From positions 1 to 46,970 of the forward strand of contig JAJDVL010000039.1 in the NCBI GenBank assembly GCA_022826155.1: 46,970 nt of DNA, given 5' to 3'. The notes below the pieces were generated by a model, which searched no databases, was not told the DNA's origin, and was given only the letters and a program-made list of their open reading frames with translations. The position numbers were made by a program, and so were the translations under genes. Positions 1 to 8,500 of the stretch are shown in pieces; position 1 is the first letter of the stretch, and the number at the start of each line of letters is the position of its first letter. The DNA comes from Prochlorococcaceae cyanobacterium jk18x22bins.40. GTDB taxonomy: Bacteria > Cyanobacteriota > Cyanobacteriia > PCC-6307 > Cyanobiaceae.

Positions 1-1
1 C

Positions 2-319
2 GTTCCCAACTACAACGTCATGGGACTGGCCAAGGCTGCCCTGGAGGCTTCCGTGCGCTACCTGGCGGCTGAGTTGGGTCCCGAGAAGCAGGTGCGGGTG
101 AACGCCGTCAGCGCCGGCCCCATCCGCACCCTGGCCAGCTCTGCTGTGGGGGGCATTCTGGACATGATTCACCACGTGGAGGCCAAGGCCCCCCTGCGCC
201 GCACCGTCACCCAGCAGGAGGTGGGCAACACCGCCACGTTCCTGGCCAGCCCCCTGGCCTCCGGCATCAGCGGACAGGTTCTTTACGTGGACGGGGGCTA
301 TTGCATCACGGGGTTTTGA
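2..319 (+). CDS. fabI: Enoyl-[acyl-carrier-protein] reductase (NADH), C-terminal part
   Basis: The C-terminal 105 residues of FabI, which reduces the enoyl-ACP double bond in the last step of each round of type II fatty acid synthesis in the cytoplasm. The gene runs off the left edge, and the frame is open from base 2. The visible part starts at the active site: the [10 protein letters not shown] stretch carries the catalytic Tyr and, seven residues later, the catalytic Lys of the short-chain dehydrogenase fold. It is followed by the [10 protein letters not shown] loop (nicotinamide and substrate binding) and the final [10 protein letters not shown] strand. The protein ends a little sooner after that strand than E. 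coli FabI does. The next gene starts six bases past the stop, so the two are probably co-transcribed. Confidence 0.95.
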   Translation, partial: VPNYNVMGLAKAALEASVRYLAAELGPEKQVRVNAVSAGPIRTLASSAVGGILDMIHHVEAKAPLRRTVTQQEVGNTATFLASPLASGISGQVLYVDGGYCITGF

Positions 320-324
320 GGATT

Positions 325-975
325 ATGGCTGTGAACACGTCCCATAGACCCGGCCCCCATGAATGTCCTCCCGTGGGACCGGCGGCGGCGCTGGCCCAGC
401 ACATCACCGCTCAGATCCCGATTTTGGAGACAGCACGGCTGCGGCTGCGGGCTCCCCGCATCACGGATTTCCAGATCTATGCCCGGATCGCCTGCTCCCA
501 GCGGGCGCGGTTCATGGGAGGTCCCATGACGCGGGAGGAGGCCTGGGATGATTTTGCACGCACGTGCAGTGTCTGGCTCTGGCGTGGTCATGGTGCGTGG
601 GTTATGGCGGGGAAGGAAGACGGTGCCTCGTTGGGGGTGGTTGTGCTTGGGTTTGAGCCGGGTGACCAGGACCCCGAGTTGGGGATTGCCCTCACCCAGG
701 CCGCCGAAGGCCGGGGTCTTGCCCTGGAGGCTGCCCAGGCGGCACGGGATTACGCCTTCAGGTCACTGGAGCTTCCCCGCTTGGTGAGCTATGTCTCTCC
801 GGATAACAACCGCTCCATTGCCTTGATGGAAAGGCTGGGCGCCCAGCGTGAGCCCAGTCTGCTCAACGGCAGCCTGGTGTACCGCCACAGACCACTCTCA
901 GAGCAAGGTGTGAGCCCCGCAACTGCGAAGCGCGGCAGCGATGCCCAGTTGTCTTGTTCTCAAGGGGATTCCTAG
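325..975 (+). CDS. GNAT-family N-acetyltransferase (RimJ/RimL-like)
   Basis: A 216-residue acetyltransferase of the RimJ/RimL-like branch of GNAT enzymes, which move an acetyl group from acetyl-CoA to an amine, often a protein N-terminus. The LETARLRLR opening is the usual first strand of this branch. The central region 'ELGIALTQAAEGRGLALEA' holds the acetyl-CoA loop, and the end has the typical 'NNRSIALMERLGA' helix-strand. I chose ATG 325 because a GAGG ribosome-binding site lies four bases upstream; an in-frame TTG at 301 would overlap fabI. It follows fabI by six bases. Its stop codon overlaps the stop of the convergent next gene. The substrate cannot be told from sequence. The last 30 residues or so look unstructured. 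Confidence 0.85.
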   Translation: MAVNTSHRPGPHECPPVGPAAALAQHITAQIPILETARLRLRAPRITDFQIYARIACSQRARFMGGPMTREEAWDDFARTCSVWLWRGHGAWVMAGKEDGASLGVVVLGFEPGDQDPELGIALTQAAEGRGLALEAAQAARDYAFRSLELPRLVSYVSPDNNRSIALMERLGAQREPSLLNGSLVYRHRPLSEQGVSPATAKRGSDAQLSCSQGDS

Positions 976-1397
976 CTGGCGACAGCACCGAACAGCTTGA
1001 AAACATCACGGCAAAAGTGCTGGAGCGCCTGGCTTACGTCCTCCGTGGGTGTGTCCTTCCCCTCCGGCTGCCATGGCCCCAGGGTGGCGAGACGCCATTG
1101 CTCCCCCCGGAAGCTGATGCCCCGCAAAACCAGGCCCAACAGTTGCCCCTGCTGCCCTGGCGGCGTCTTGAATTGCAACTGCACCAACACACTGCGACAG
1201 GCCAAGCGTGGGCTCCAGCCGGGGAAGTGGAAGCCCAGGTCGATGGAGTTCGCCTCCTCCCAACGGCGGGTGCGCCAGTCGTCCCGCCAGGGGCAAAGGT
1301 CGGCCCGGCCATCGGGGAAACGTTGGCGGAAGGCGGTGGCCACGCTGGCGACGGTTTGAGCAAGCTCTGGACTGGTGACCTGATAAGATGCATTCAT
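972..1397 (-). CDS. Conserved cyanobacterial hypothetical protein
   Basis: About 141 residues counted from ATG 1397; an in-frame GTG at 1418 would add seven. There is no signal peptide or membrane segment. The protein is rich in Trp and Arg, with a stretch 'CPWRDDWRTRRWEEANSIDL' in the middle, and looks like a compact soluble domain. I do not recognise a named family. Codon use matches the GC-rich neighbours, which favours a real gene. It converges on the GNAT gene so tightly that the two stop codons share a CTAG tetranucleotide (972-975). The 196 bases between it and the divergent phosphoribosyltransferase gene must hold both promoters. Confidence 0.7.
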   Translation of the reverse strand: MNASYQVTSPELAQTVASVATAFRQRFPDGRADLCPWRDDWRTRRWEEANSIDLGFHFPGWSPRLACRSVLVQLQFKTPPGQQGQLLGLVLRGISFRGEQWRLATLGPWQPEGKDTPTEDVSQALQHFCRDVFKLFGAVAS

Positions 1398-1593
1398 GGC
1401 AGCAGCAGTCCACGACACAGAGGTTGCTTAACCATAAGGACCAGGACCGATGCTGTGTATCCCAGGGAATGGCTGCACCAGCTCCAACGGCGGCAAGGAC
1501 TTGATTAAAACCGTCGCAATAGATACCTGGCAGACCTTCCTGGCTCAGCAGGATACAAGAAACCCAACGGAATGACGACTGCATGGGAGCAGC
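1398..1593. other. Divergent intergenic region
   Basis: 196 bases separate the minus-strand hypothetical gene from the plus-strand TrpD-like gene. Both promoters should be here. I looked for an NtcA site (GTA-N8-TAC), which would make sense upstream of narM, and found no clear match. No hairpin or RNA gene stands out. Confidence 0.4.
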
Positions 1594-2676
1594 ATGGTGA
1601 ACCTGAGCAGCCGGCAACGCTTCCGTGAGCTACTGCGCAGAATTGGCAGTGGGGAACACACCAGCCGCGGCCTCTCCCGGGAGGAAGCCGCAGAGGCCAT
1701 GGCATTGATGCTCAATGGTGACGCCACCCCTGCGCAGGTGGGGGCCTTTCTCATTGCCCACCGCATCCGCCGCCCGGAACCCCAGGAGTTGGCGGGCATG
1801 TTGGACCACTACGATGCCCATGGTCCATCTCTTCATAGCCAAGGTTCCCATCTGCCCATCTGCTTCGGGATGCCCTACGACGGCCGCACAAGAACCGCCC
1901 CGATTTTCCCCCTCACGGCCCTGGTGTTGGCGGCAGCGGGTTATCCCGTCATTCTCCATGGGGGCCGACGCATGCCCATCAAATACGGCATCACCCCCAT
2001 GGAGCTGTTTCAAGGGGTGGGCATTGACTTTTCCGGGCTCCCCATTGCCGCTGTGCAGCGCTGTCTTGACCAGGAGAACCTGGCCTTGACCCATCAGCCC
2101 CTGCACTTTCCAGCGGCTGAGAGCCTGGTGGAGATTCGTGACGAGCTGGGTAAGCGGCCGCCGGTGGCCAGCCTGGAATTGCTCTGGTCCCCCCACAAGG
2201 GTGACCATCTGCTGGTGTCCGGTTTTGTTCATCCCCCCACGGAGAGCCGGGCCTGGGCTACTCTGAATAAATATGGGGAACCCAACGTTGTCACGGTGAA
2301 GGGTTTGGAGGGGAGCACGGATATTCCCACCAGCCGCGCCGGTATTCTTGCCCATGTTCGTGACGGCAAGGCGGAGCGCCAGATCTTCCATCCCCGCGAC
2401 TACGGCTACTTTGGGGCGGATCTGGTCTGGAGCGAGGAGAAAGCCTGGTGTCGAATGGCGGAAGCCGCCCTGGAGGGCCATGGTCCTCTGCATCGGGCTG
2501 TCGTCTGGAACAGCGGCTCCTACCTTTGGTTCCTGGACCGGGACCGTTCCCTGCCGGATTGTCTGGCCCAGGCGGCGGAGTTGCTGGCTGGCGCCCAGGT
2601 GCGCCGGAAGCGGGACCGCCTCCGCCATGTGCTGGAGAGCATGAAACCCCAATATCAACATGCACTATGCCGATAA
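1594..2676 (+). CDS. Anthranilate phosphoribosyltransferase-like protein (TrpD2/YbiB type)
   Basis: A 360-residue member of glycosyltransferase family 3, the fold shared by anthranilate phosphoribosyltransferase and nucleoside phosphorylases. The N-terminal helical domain (about residues 5-70, with 'LSREEAAEAMALMLNGDATPAQVGAF') is clear. The usual TrpD PRPP loop 'GTGGD' is replaced here by 'GMPYDGRTRT' around residue 90, so it is unlikely to be the tryptophan-pathway enzyme. It fits the TrpD-like cyanobacterial paralogues related to YbiB, a nucleic-acid-binding TrpD2 protein. Start ATG 1594 has GGGAG about six bases upstream. Its last 17 bases overlap the start of narM, which implies one transcript and translational coupling; a link to nitrate assimilation is inferred from that neighbour only. 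Confidence 0.8.
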   Translation: MVNLSSRQRFRELLRRIGSGEHTSRGLSREEAAEAMALMLNGDATPAQVGAFLIAHRIRRPEPQELAGMLDHYDAHGPSLHSQGSHLPICFGMPYDGRTRTAPIFPLTALVLAAAGYPVILHGGRRMPIKYGITPMELFQGVGIDFSGLPIAAVQRCLDQENLALTHQPLHFPAAESLVEIRDELGKRPPVASLELLWSPHKGDHLLVSGFVHPPTESRAWATLNKYGEPNVVTVKGLEGSTDIPTSRAGILAHVRDGKAERQIFHPRDYGYFGADLVWSEEKAWCRMAEAALEGHGPLHRAVVWNSGSYLWFLDRDRSLPDCLAQAAELLAGAQVRRKRDRLRHVLESMKPQYQHALCR

Positions 2677-3127
2677 TGAAGCGAGCCGGTGCTTTGCCTT
2701 TGAAGCAGACTTCATGGGCAGTTGGCGTTGCATTCCCCTCTGTGTGCGCCGCAAATTGGATTTGGCCGGCATCAAACTCAAATTGGCCCACTGGCTGGCC
2801 CTTGACCAGACAGAGCGGCAGCAATTGGTGGACTGGCCGGATGGTCCCCAGGATCTGCGGGATTTTGCCCTCCACCTCAAACAGCGCACCGCCGCCATGG
2901 GAAACGGTCCCGTTGGGGAGCTACCCATCCCCCTGGCACCCCCCTGGCGCCAGGGGAAGCCCCCTGCGGCCCTGATCGCTACGCTTCACCCCATGGGGAA
3001 AACCATGAGCCGGCGCCAATGGCGGCGGCTGAGTGAACTGGAGCGTTTCGCCCTGTGCAAGTTGGCCCGCCCCGGCCATGATCACCACAACCTGGCGCCT
3101 GCCCTCGCGGAATTCAAGGTCACGTGA
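2660..3127 (+). CDS. narM: Nitrate reductase maturation/associated protein NarM
   Basis: A 155-residue protein of the nitrate-reductase-associated family. In cyanobacteria NarM is needed to make active ferredoxin-dependent nitrate reductase NarB, probably during cofactor insertion. The diagnostic N-terminal block is present: 'FEADFMGSWRCIPLCVRRKL' followed by a 'GIKLKLAHWLALDQTERQQL' block, where relatives carry FEADFVxSLRCIPMxVRxKLDxCGVKLxL. The C-terminal half has the 'MGKTMSRRQWRRLSELERFA' block, also typical. It overlaps the upstream TrpD-like gene by 17 bases. Neither narB nor a nitrate transporter is in this window, so whether the strain reduces nitrate cannot be judged here. I am fairly sure of the family and less sure that function is kept. 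Confidence 0.78.
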   Translation: MHYADNEASRCFAFEADFMGSWRCIPLCVRRKLDLAGIKLKLAHWLALDQTERQQLVDWPDGPQDLRDFALHLKQRTAAMGNGPVGELPIPLAPPWRQGKPPAALIATLHPMGKTMSRRQWRRLSELERFALCKLARPGHDHHNLAPALAEFKVT

Positions 3128-3157
3128 GACAACAAACCAGGCCATCAATAGATCCAG

Positions 3158-3658
3158 TTAATCGCCTTTAAGAACTTTATACATGACGTAGGCGTCCACA
3201 AAGCCCAATCGCTGATGGTGAAATGCGCCGGGCAATGTTCCAACAATAGCCATGCCATTGCGTTGCCAAGCCTGCACCGCAGCAGTATTGGTGGACACAA
3301 CCAGATTAAACTGTATTGCCCGAAATCCCAACGTCAGGGCCTGGCTCTGGGAGTGGGAGAACAGCAGACTGCCAATCCCCTGGCGCCGGGCCGTGGTGGC
3401 AACTACATAGCCGCAGTTGCACACATGGGCCGCCAGGGTGGGGCCGTTGGGCTTGATGTGGTAGGTGCCCAGCACCTGGCCATCCCCTGCAACCGCCACA
3501 AAGGCCTGCAGGGCAGCCTCCACCCAGATGGCATAGCCCTCCTCCCCATCCATGGCTGGATCAAAAGGCAGGGTCTCACCGGCGCGCACCACCGGCGCCA
3601 TGATGTGCCATGTGGCAAGCCAGTCCTTCAGGAGCAGGGGGCGGATCCGAACTGTCAT
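3158..3658 (-). CDS. GNAT-family N-acetyltransferase
   Basis: A 166-residue acetyltransferase. It begins with the usual beta-strand ('MTVRIRPLLLKDWLATWHIM') and has the acetyl-CoA binding motif A as 'VVATTARRQGIGSLLF' (R/Q-x-x-G-x-G/A type). It then has 'QFNLVVSTNTAAVQAWQRNG', where the Asn-x-x-Ala-x-x-x-W/Y segment is the family's motif B. The pattern resembles the phosphinothricin/YhhY-like N-acetyltransferases ('LGFVDAYVMYKVL' at the end), but the substrate is not predictable. It stands alone between convergent narM (30 bases away) and the msrB gene, which lies upstream of it on the same strand with a 45-base gap. Confidence 0.85.
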   Translation of the reverse strand: MTVRIRPLLLKDWLATWHIMAPVVRAGETLPFDPAMDGEEGYAIWVEAALQAFVAVAGDGQVLGTYHIKPNGPTLAAHVCNCGYVVATTARRQGIGSLLFSHSQSQALTLGFRAIQFNLVVSTNTAAVQAWQRNGMAIVGTLPGAFHHQRLGFVDAYVMYKVLKGD

Positions 3659-3703
3659 GGGGCGTCACCAGGAACTGCGCTGACCCCCTCAGCCTGCGGG
3701 TGT

Positions 3704-4213
3704 CTATGCCGCATCTGCGGGGACAAAGTCCAGGGCGACCCCGTTATTGCAATAGCGCTTGCCGGTGGGCTGGGGACCGTCGTTGAACACGTGCCCCTGG
3801 TGCCCGCCACAGCGGCGGCAGTGGTATTCCGTGCGGGGAAGAATCAACTTGAAATCTAGCTTGGTGACGATGCTGTTGGGGAGGGGCTGCCAAAAGCTGG
3901 GCCAGCCGGTGCCACTCTCATACTTGGCGGCTGAGGAGAACAGAGGTAGTCCACACCCTTTGCACACGAATATGCCGTCCCGCTTTTCCTCCAGAAGGGC
4001 GCTGGTGAAGGGTCGCTCGGTGCCTTCCCGCCGCAAGACGTTAAATGCTTCCGGGGAGAGCCGCTGGCGCCACTGGGACTCACTGAGATCCCAGTCGGAT
4101 TCCCCTGCCGGGGATGCTGCGCTGGCCATGGATGGGTCCAAAATAGCCACCATAGAGGTGACAAGCCCCAGCAGCAGGTTGCGGCGGCTCATGGAGCTGA
4201 GCAATGAAGCCAT
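3704..4213 (-). CDS. msrB: Peptide methionine-(R)-S-oxide reductase MsrB, exported
   Basis: Repairs oxidised methionine (R-epimer) in proteins. The MsrB core is complete: zinc-binding CKGC and CRRC pairs, the 'YESGTGWPSFW' substrate loop, 'HVFNDGPQPTGKRYC' with the catalytic Cys in RYC. The usual sequence after it is xNSASLxF; here it is NNGVALDF, so the Ser/Ala positions differ. The N-terminus 'MSRRNLLLGLVTSMVAIL' has a twin-arginine followed by a hydrophobic stretch and an 'ASAAS' cleavage-like site, so I predict export to the periplasm or thylakoid lumen, possibly by Tat. I chose ATG 4213; an ATG at 4258 in frame would bury the signal peptide. The gene is divergent from dusA with only about 50 bases between starts. 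Confidence 0.9.
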   Translation of the reverse strand: MASLLSSMSRRNLLLGLVTSMVAILDPSMASAASPAGESDWDLSESQWRQRLSPEAFNVLRREGTERPFTSALLEEKRDGIFVCKGCGLPLFSSAAKYESGTGWPSFWQPLPNSIVTKLDFKLILPRTEYHCRRCGGHQGHVFNDGPQPTGKRYCNNGVALDFVPADAA

Positions 4214-4263
4214 GGTGCTGTGACCCCAATTCAAAGGCCATTCTATGGCCTGCATCACCTGTC

Positions 4264-5274
4264 ATGCCAGCCATCCCCAGTCCCCGCCATGACCCCACGC
4301 GCCGGCACCCCTTCAGCGTGGCGCCCATGCTGGGCTGCACGGATCGGCATTTCCGGGTGCTGATGCGTCAGATCAGTGGTGAGGCCTTACTGTACACGGA
4401 GATGGTGGTGGCCCAGGCGCTCCATTACGGCCACCGGCGGCGCTTGCTGGATTACGACCCCATTGAACATCCCCTGGCGCTCCAGGTGGGGGGGGACGAT
4501 CCCCTGTTGTTGGCGGAGGCGGCGCGCATGGGGGAGGCGTGGGGCTATGACGAAATCAACCTGAACCTGGGCTGTCCCAGTGAACGGGTGCAGGCGGGGC
4601 GTTTTGGCGCCTGCCTCATGGCGGAGCCTGACCACGTGGGCCGCTGCATCGAGGCCATGGTCACCAGCACCAGCCTGCCGGTCACCGTGAAGCATCGCCT
4701 GGGCATTGACCACCAGGAGAGCTACGACCATTTGTTAACCTTTGTGGATATCACGGCCGCGGCAGGGGCCCAACGCTTCATCGTCCATGCCCGCAAGGCC
4801 TGGCTGAAGGGGCTCAATCCCAAAGAGAACCGCACCATACCCCCCCTGCGCTACGACTGGGTGGCGCGCCTCAAGCAGGACCGCCCCAACTTGTCCATTG
4901 TTCTCAATGGGGGTCTCACCACCATGGCGGATGGCCGCCAGGCTCTGGCCATGTGCGACGGGGCCATGGTGGGTCGCGCCGCCTATGACCATCCCCTGCG
5001 CTGGGCTGAGGTGGATGGGGCCTTCTACGGCCGTTCCTCTCGCCATCCGCCGCGGCCATCCGCCGTTGTGGAAGCCATGATTCCCTATGCCGAAGCCCAC
5101 ATGGCCCGGGGAGGACGCCTCTGGGATGTGGCCCGCCACGTGCTGCAACTGGTGCAGGGTGTTCCCGGGGCACGGGCCTGGCGCCGCCGCCTCGGTGAAG
5201 GGGCCATGGTCCGTGGCGCTGCCCTTCACGTGCTTCGCCAGGCCGCTGGGGAGCTGAAGCGCCATGGCCGCTGA
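4264..5274 (+). CDS. dusA: tRNA-dihydrouridine(20/20a) synthase DusA
   Basis: FMN-dependent enzyme that reduces uridine to dihydrouridine in the D-loop of tRNAs. About 336 residues. The 'FSVAPMLGCTDRHFR' start, 'LNLGCPSERVQAGRFGACLM' (catalytic Cys and FMN site), 'TVKHRLGI', 'FIVHARKAWLKGLNPKENR' and 'VLNGGL' blocks are those of the DusA subgroup; the ARKAWLxGLSPKxNR segment separates it from DusB and DusC. I chose ATG 4264, because 20 additional in-frame residues upstream look unlike coding sequence and overlap the msrB promoter. It is a single gene followed by a long AT-rich gap. Confidence 0.93.
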   Translation: MPAIPSPRHDPTRRHPFSVAPMLGCTDRHFRVLMRQISGEALLYTEMVVAQALHYGHRRRLLDYDPIEHPLALQVGGDDPLLLAEAARMGEAWGYDEINLNLGCPSERVQAGRFGACLMAEPDHVGRCIEAMVTSTSLPVTVKHRLGIDHQESYDHLLTFVDITAAAGAQRFIVHARKAWLKGLNPKENRTIPPLRYDWVARLKQDRPNLSIVLNGGLTTMADGRQALAMCDGAMVGRAAYDHPLRWAEVDGAFYGRSSRHPPRPSAVVEAMIPYAEAHMARGGRLWDVARHVLQLVQGVPGARAWRRRLGEGAMVRGAALHVLRQAAGELKRHGR

Positions 5275-5522
5275 TCTTCAGTGTTACCTAATAAATAAAA
5301 TTACAAAGAGCAAAAAACCATCTGCTGACGCTACAGGTGTTCGGAGCGTCAGAGCGTCCCACCATCAGCGCTGCAACGCCCCTCACAGCCCGTTTCTCCT
5401 TCCAACCGAACTGCTGCGGGCCAAGTTCGCTTTGTTAAGAATAGACCTCGAATTCACGGCCCATAGCCTCATCCTATGGATAGCGTCTGTAACAATTGAT
5501 ACAGAAGTAGACGAGAAGCGAG
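5275..5522. other. AT-rich intergenic region upstream of the giant autotransporter
   Basis: 248 bases without a credible gene. The composition drops sharply right after dusA ('taaataaaattacaaagag' near 5292), marking the start of an AT-rich segment. It must contain the promoter of the autotransporter gene, but I cannot assign -35/-10 boxes with confidence. A purine-rich 'gagaagcgag' stretch (5514-5523) just before ATG 5523 is the likely ribosome-binding site. Confidence 0.4.
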
Positions 5523-8500
5523 ATGGAACCTCTCCGTATCCCTGCCTTCAACCTGGCCACCGCCCTCTCCCTCGGCCTCCTGCTACCTGTCGTTGCCGGC
5601 CCAGCCCATGCCGAGGCGAGTGCCATTGACCAAGGCTTGATCAACAAAGTGGCAAGTTACTACGATACAAATAAAAATCGTTCAGATAGAAAATATGGAT
5701 GTAACTGGTATCGAGTATTAATTGCCTTTGAGGTTAATGAGCTGCCAGAGTGGAAAGGTCCCGATGGGTATTGTTCGAATACAGCTTATACTGCTGAGGA
5801 AGCGAGAAAAAGTGAAAAGATTTGGAAAGGCTGGAAGCCGATTAGGCAAGCTCTTGAGGATATTGAGACTCAGACTATCTATGTACCTGCAAAATCGCAA
5901 CGATCAGATGCTCAATCTAGCACCGTCAATCCAAAACTAACATTGGAACTATCTCAGACTAAAATTTCAGAAGGTAATAGTAGTGGATGGAGGAATTATA
6001 AAGAGATTACTATTAAAGTTCGCTTGGATAAAGATGTACAAAATCCCATAAACTTTGCACTTAACTTCAGTCCAAGTTCTGGATTTGATCGACACAATAA
6101 TATAAATTGTGCAACTTCTTTTCAAAATTCAAATAAAGACTTCTGTATCCTTTATTCTTTCAAAGAAGCATCAGGAAGTACCGTTTATCAGTTTGGCCAA
6201 GCTGGAAATATCACCGGATCAATTAAAAAGAAAGGAACTATTGTCCATGACAATAATAGACGAGAGACTGCTTATGTAATTCGAGTTAAAGGTAACACAG
6301 TTGCAGATCCAGATCATACTATTGGTATCACCCTTTCCACTTCTACATCTAATGTTACTTTAATGAATCCATCTCAAACTTTAACTATCACAAACGATGA
6401 TTTTCCAAGACCTGACATATCTTTGAAGAGTGACAGTCGAGTCTACGAAGGCGGAACCACAACCTTTACCATCTCTACACCTACTAATGTTACTTCGGAT
6501 ATGCGCATTGCCTATGTGTTTACTGATGGTGGAGCTAATTTCCTAGGTTCGAGCGATGACGGGGCTTACAACAGAGACAACAAGTGGTTGAGTGCTGTCA
6601 GGAATGCTCAAAACAGAAAATTTGTAACGATTCCTAAAGGTCAGAAGAGTGTAGATGTATCCGTAACAACAGTTAATGATACAACTGAAGAACCCAATGG
6701 AGAAGTTCGTGCTTACATAGTCAATCAAGATCACTACTCCCCCGCTGATGGTGATGAAGCCACCTATGCTTCTGTTTATATTCATGATAGCGATCGTACG
6801 ATAACCGCAACGCTGGTTATGAGCGATGACATTCAGGAGGGTGATTCCGGTACTACAACTACAACACATAAGCTGGTTTTAAGTGAATTTGTACTAGGTA
6901 GTGTTACATTCTGTTCAACTGCCACAATAGATGGTTTTGATGCAAGAGATAAAGCGCATCCCAAGTTTGATGGTCGATGGCCAAATTGGGACTATGATAG
7001 AGATGATAACTCATCCTGTCATACAATAAGCCCACAAACAACTGAAAAGTCATTCACCATGGGTGTTAGAGGGGATGATATTTTTGAACCGGATGAAAAG
7101 ATAGATATTGAAATTAGTTGGCATAATAATCAAAATCCTTATAATTTACAAATAGTGCCAGACTCAACGCCAACCAAGATTCTAAATGATGATGATGCTC
7201 CTGAACTGACAATCACAGAAATATCTACTCCCGTTGATGAAGGAGATACAGCGAGTTTTTCAATCACAGCAAACAAGAAGGCGCAGTGGCCCTATGATAT
7301 TCTTCTAGAATCTACAGACGATGAGACAAGTAATTTCATAGATGATGGCCAACTTACAGTAAGAATGCCTGCTTATGCAACTTCACTGACCTTCGATGTG
7401 CAGACCAAAATTGATAAAAATGAAGACGAAGATGGAACTATTTCAGTCAACTTCGATCCTCAGGGAACTGCCAGTGGAAAATATTCTTATACAGGAAGCG
7501 CAGCTTCCGTAGCTGTACAGAATGTAATCGTACCAACAGTATCGGTTGAGAGCTCTGCCCCATCCATCAAGGAAGGTGATAGTATTACATTCACCTTTGC
7601 TGTTGACCAGGCTCCAGATGCGGCCCTTAGCATTGGCTATAATCTTGCAGATCACGCAAGCGACTTTGTAGATGCTGCCGATGAGGGTGACCAAACAATC
7701 GAACTGGCACCTGGAAGTGCGAGTGTAGCCTTAACGATTACAACGACCGGTGATGCTATGCTTGAAGATGATGGTAATGTTATTCTTAGCTTGTCTGACG
7801 ATGTCATGTATCATCTAGATGCTGACAAATCAAATGCCAAAAGTCTTGTACTTGACGATGATAGGAAAATAGCCGGCTCCACAGATAATTATTGTAAACT
7901 GTATAGCAGTGATCCAGGCAAAACTAGAAGAATTAGACAGGTTTGCACAACATCAAAATGGTTTTTTGAGCGAGAAGAATTGAAAAAAGCAGCTAAAGAC
8001 GGCATATTCTATGGAAAAGCGCTGACACAATCCAAACAGGAATACATACAACGTGTCTGGAATATGATTGCCATGAACTCCGATGGAACTAGAATATATC
8101 CAAGTAAAACTGATATCACCTCAAACGATATCCGATTAAGCTACTATAATCACAGCGCATCCTGGTCAGGTGAAGAATTGGTTAGACTCTACAGATATGC
8201 ACGCTCTACGCTCTTCTACATAGAAACTGGTGGTCGTCTAATAATGGGTAATTACCGTGAATTTAACGCCAAGCAATGTGTAGAGGATTTCAATCATCCA
8301 CCAGCTTCGGTACTTGCTTGTGGTGCTGGAGGACATCGAGTGATGGTGTGGGCACCAGAGGAAGTCATTGAAGGGGAACCTTTGGGTATTTATCTTTATG
8401 CCTCGAACAGTCTGAATCAAGATATAATAGTTCAAATGACTTATACCAATAGGGAAGGTACTGAGATCAGCTCTGGGCCTATCTCAGTGCCTCCAGAGGG

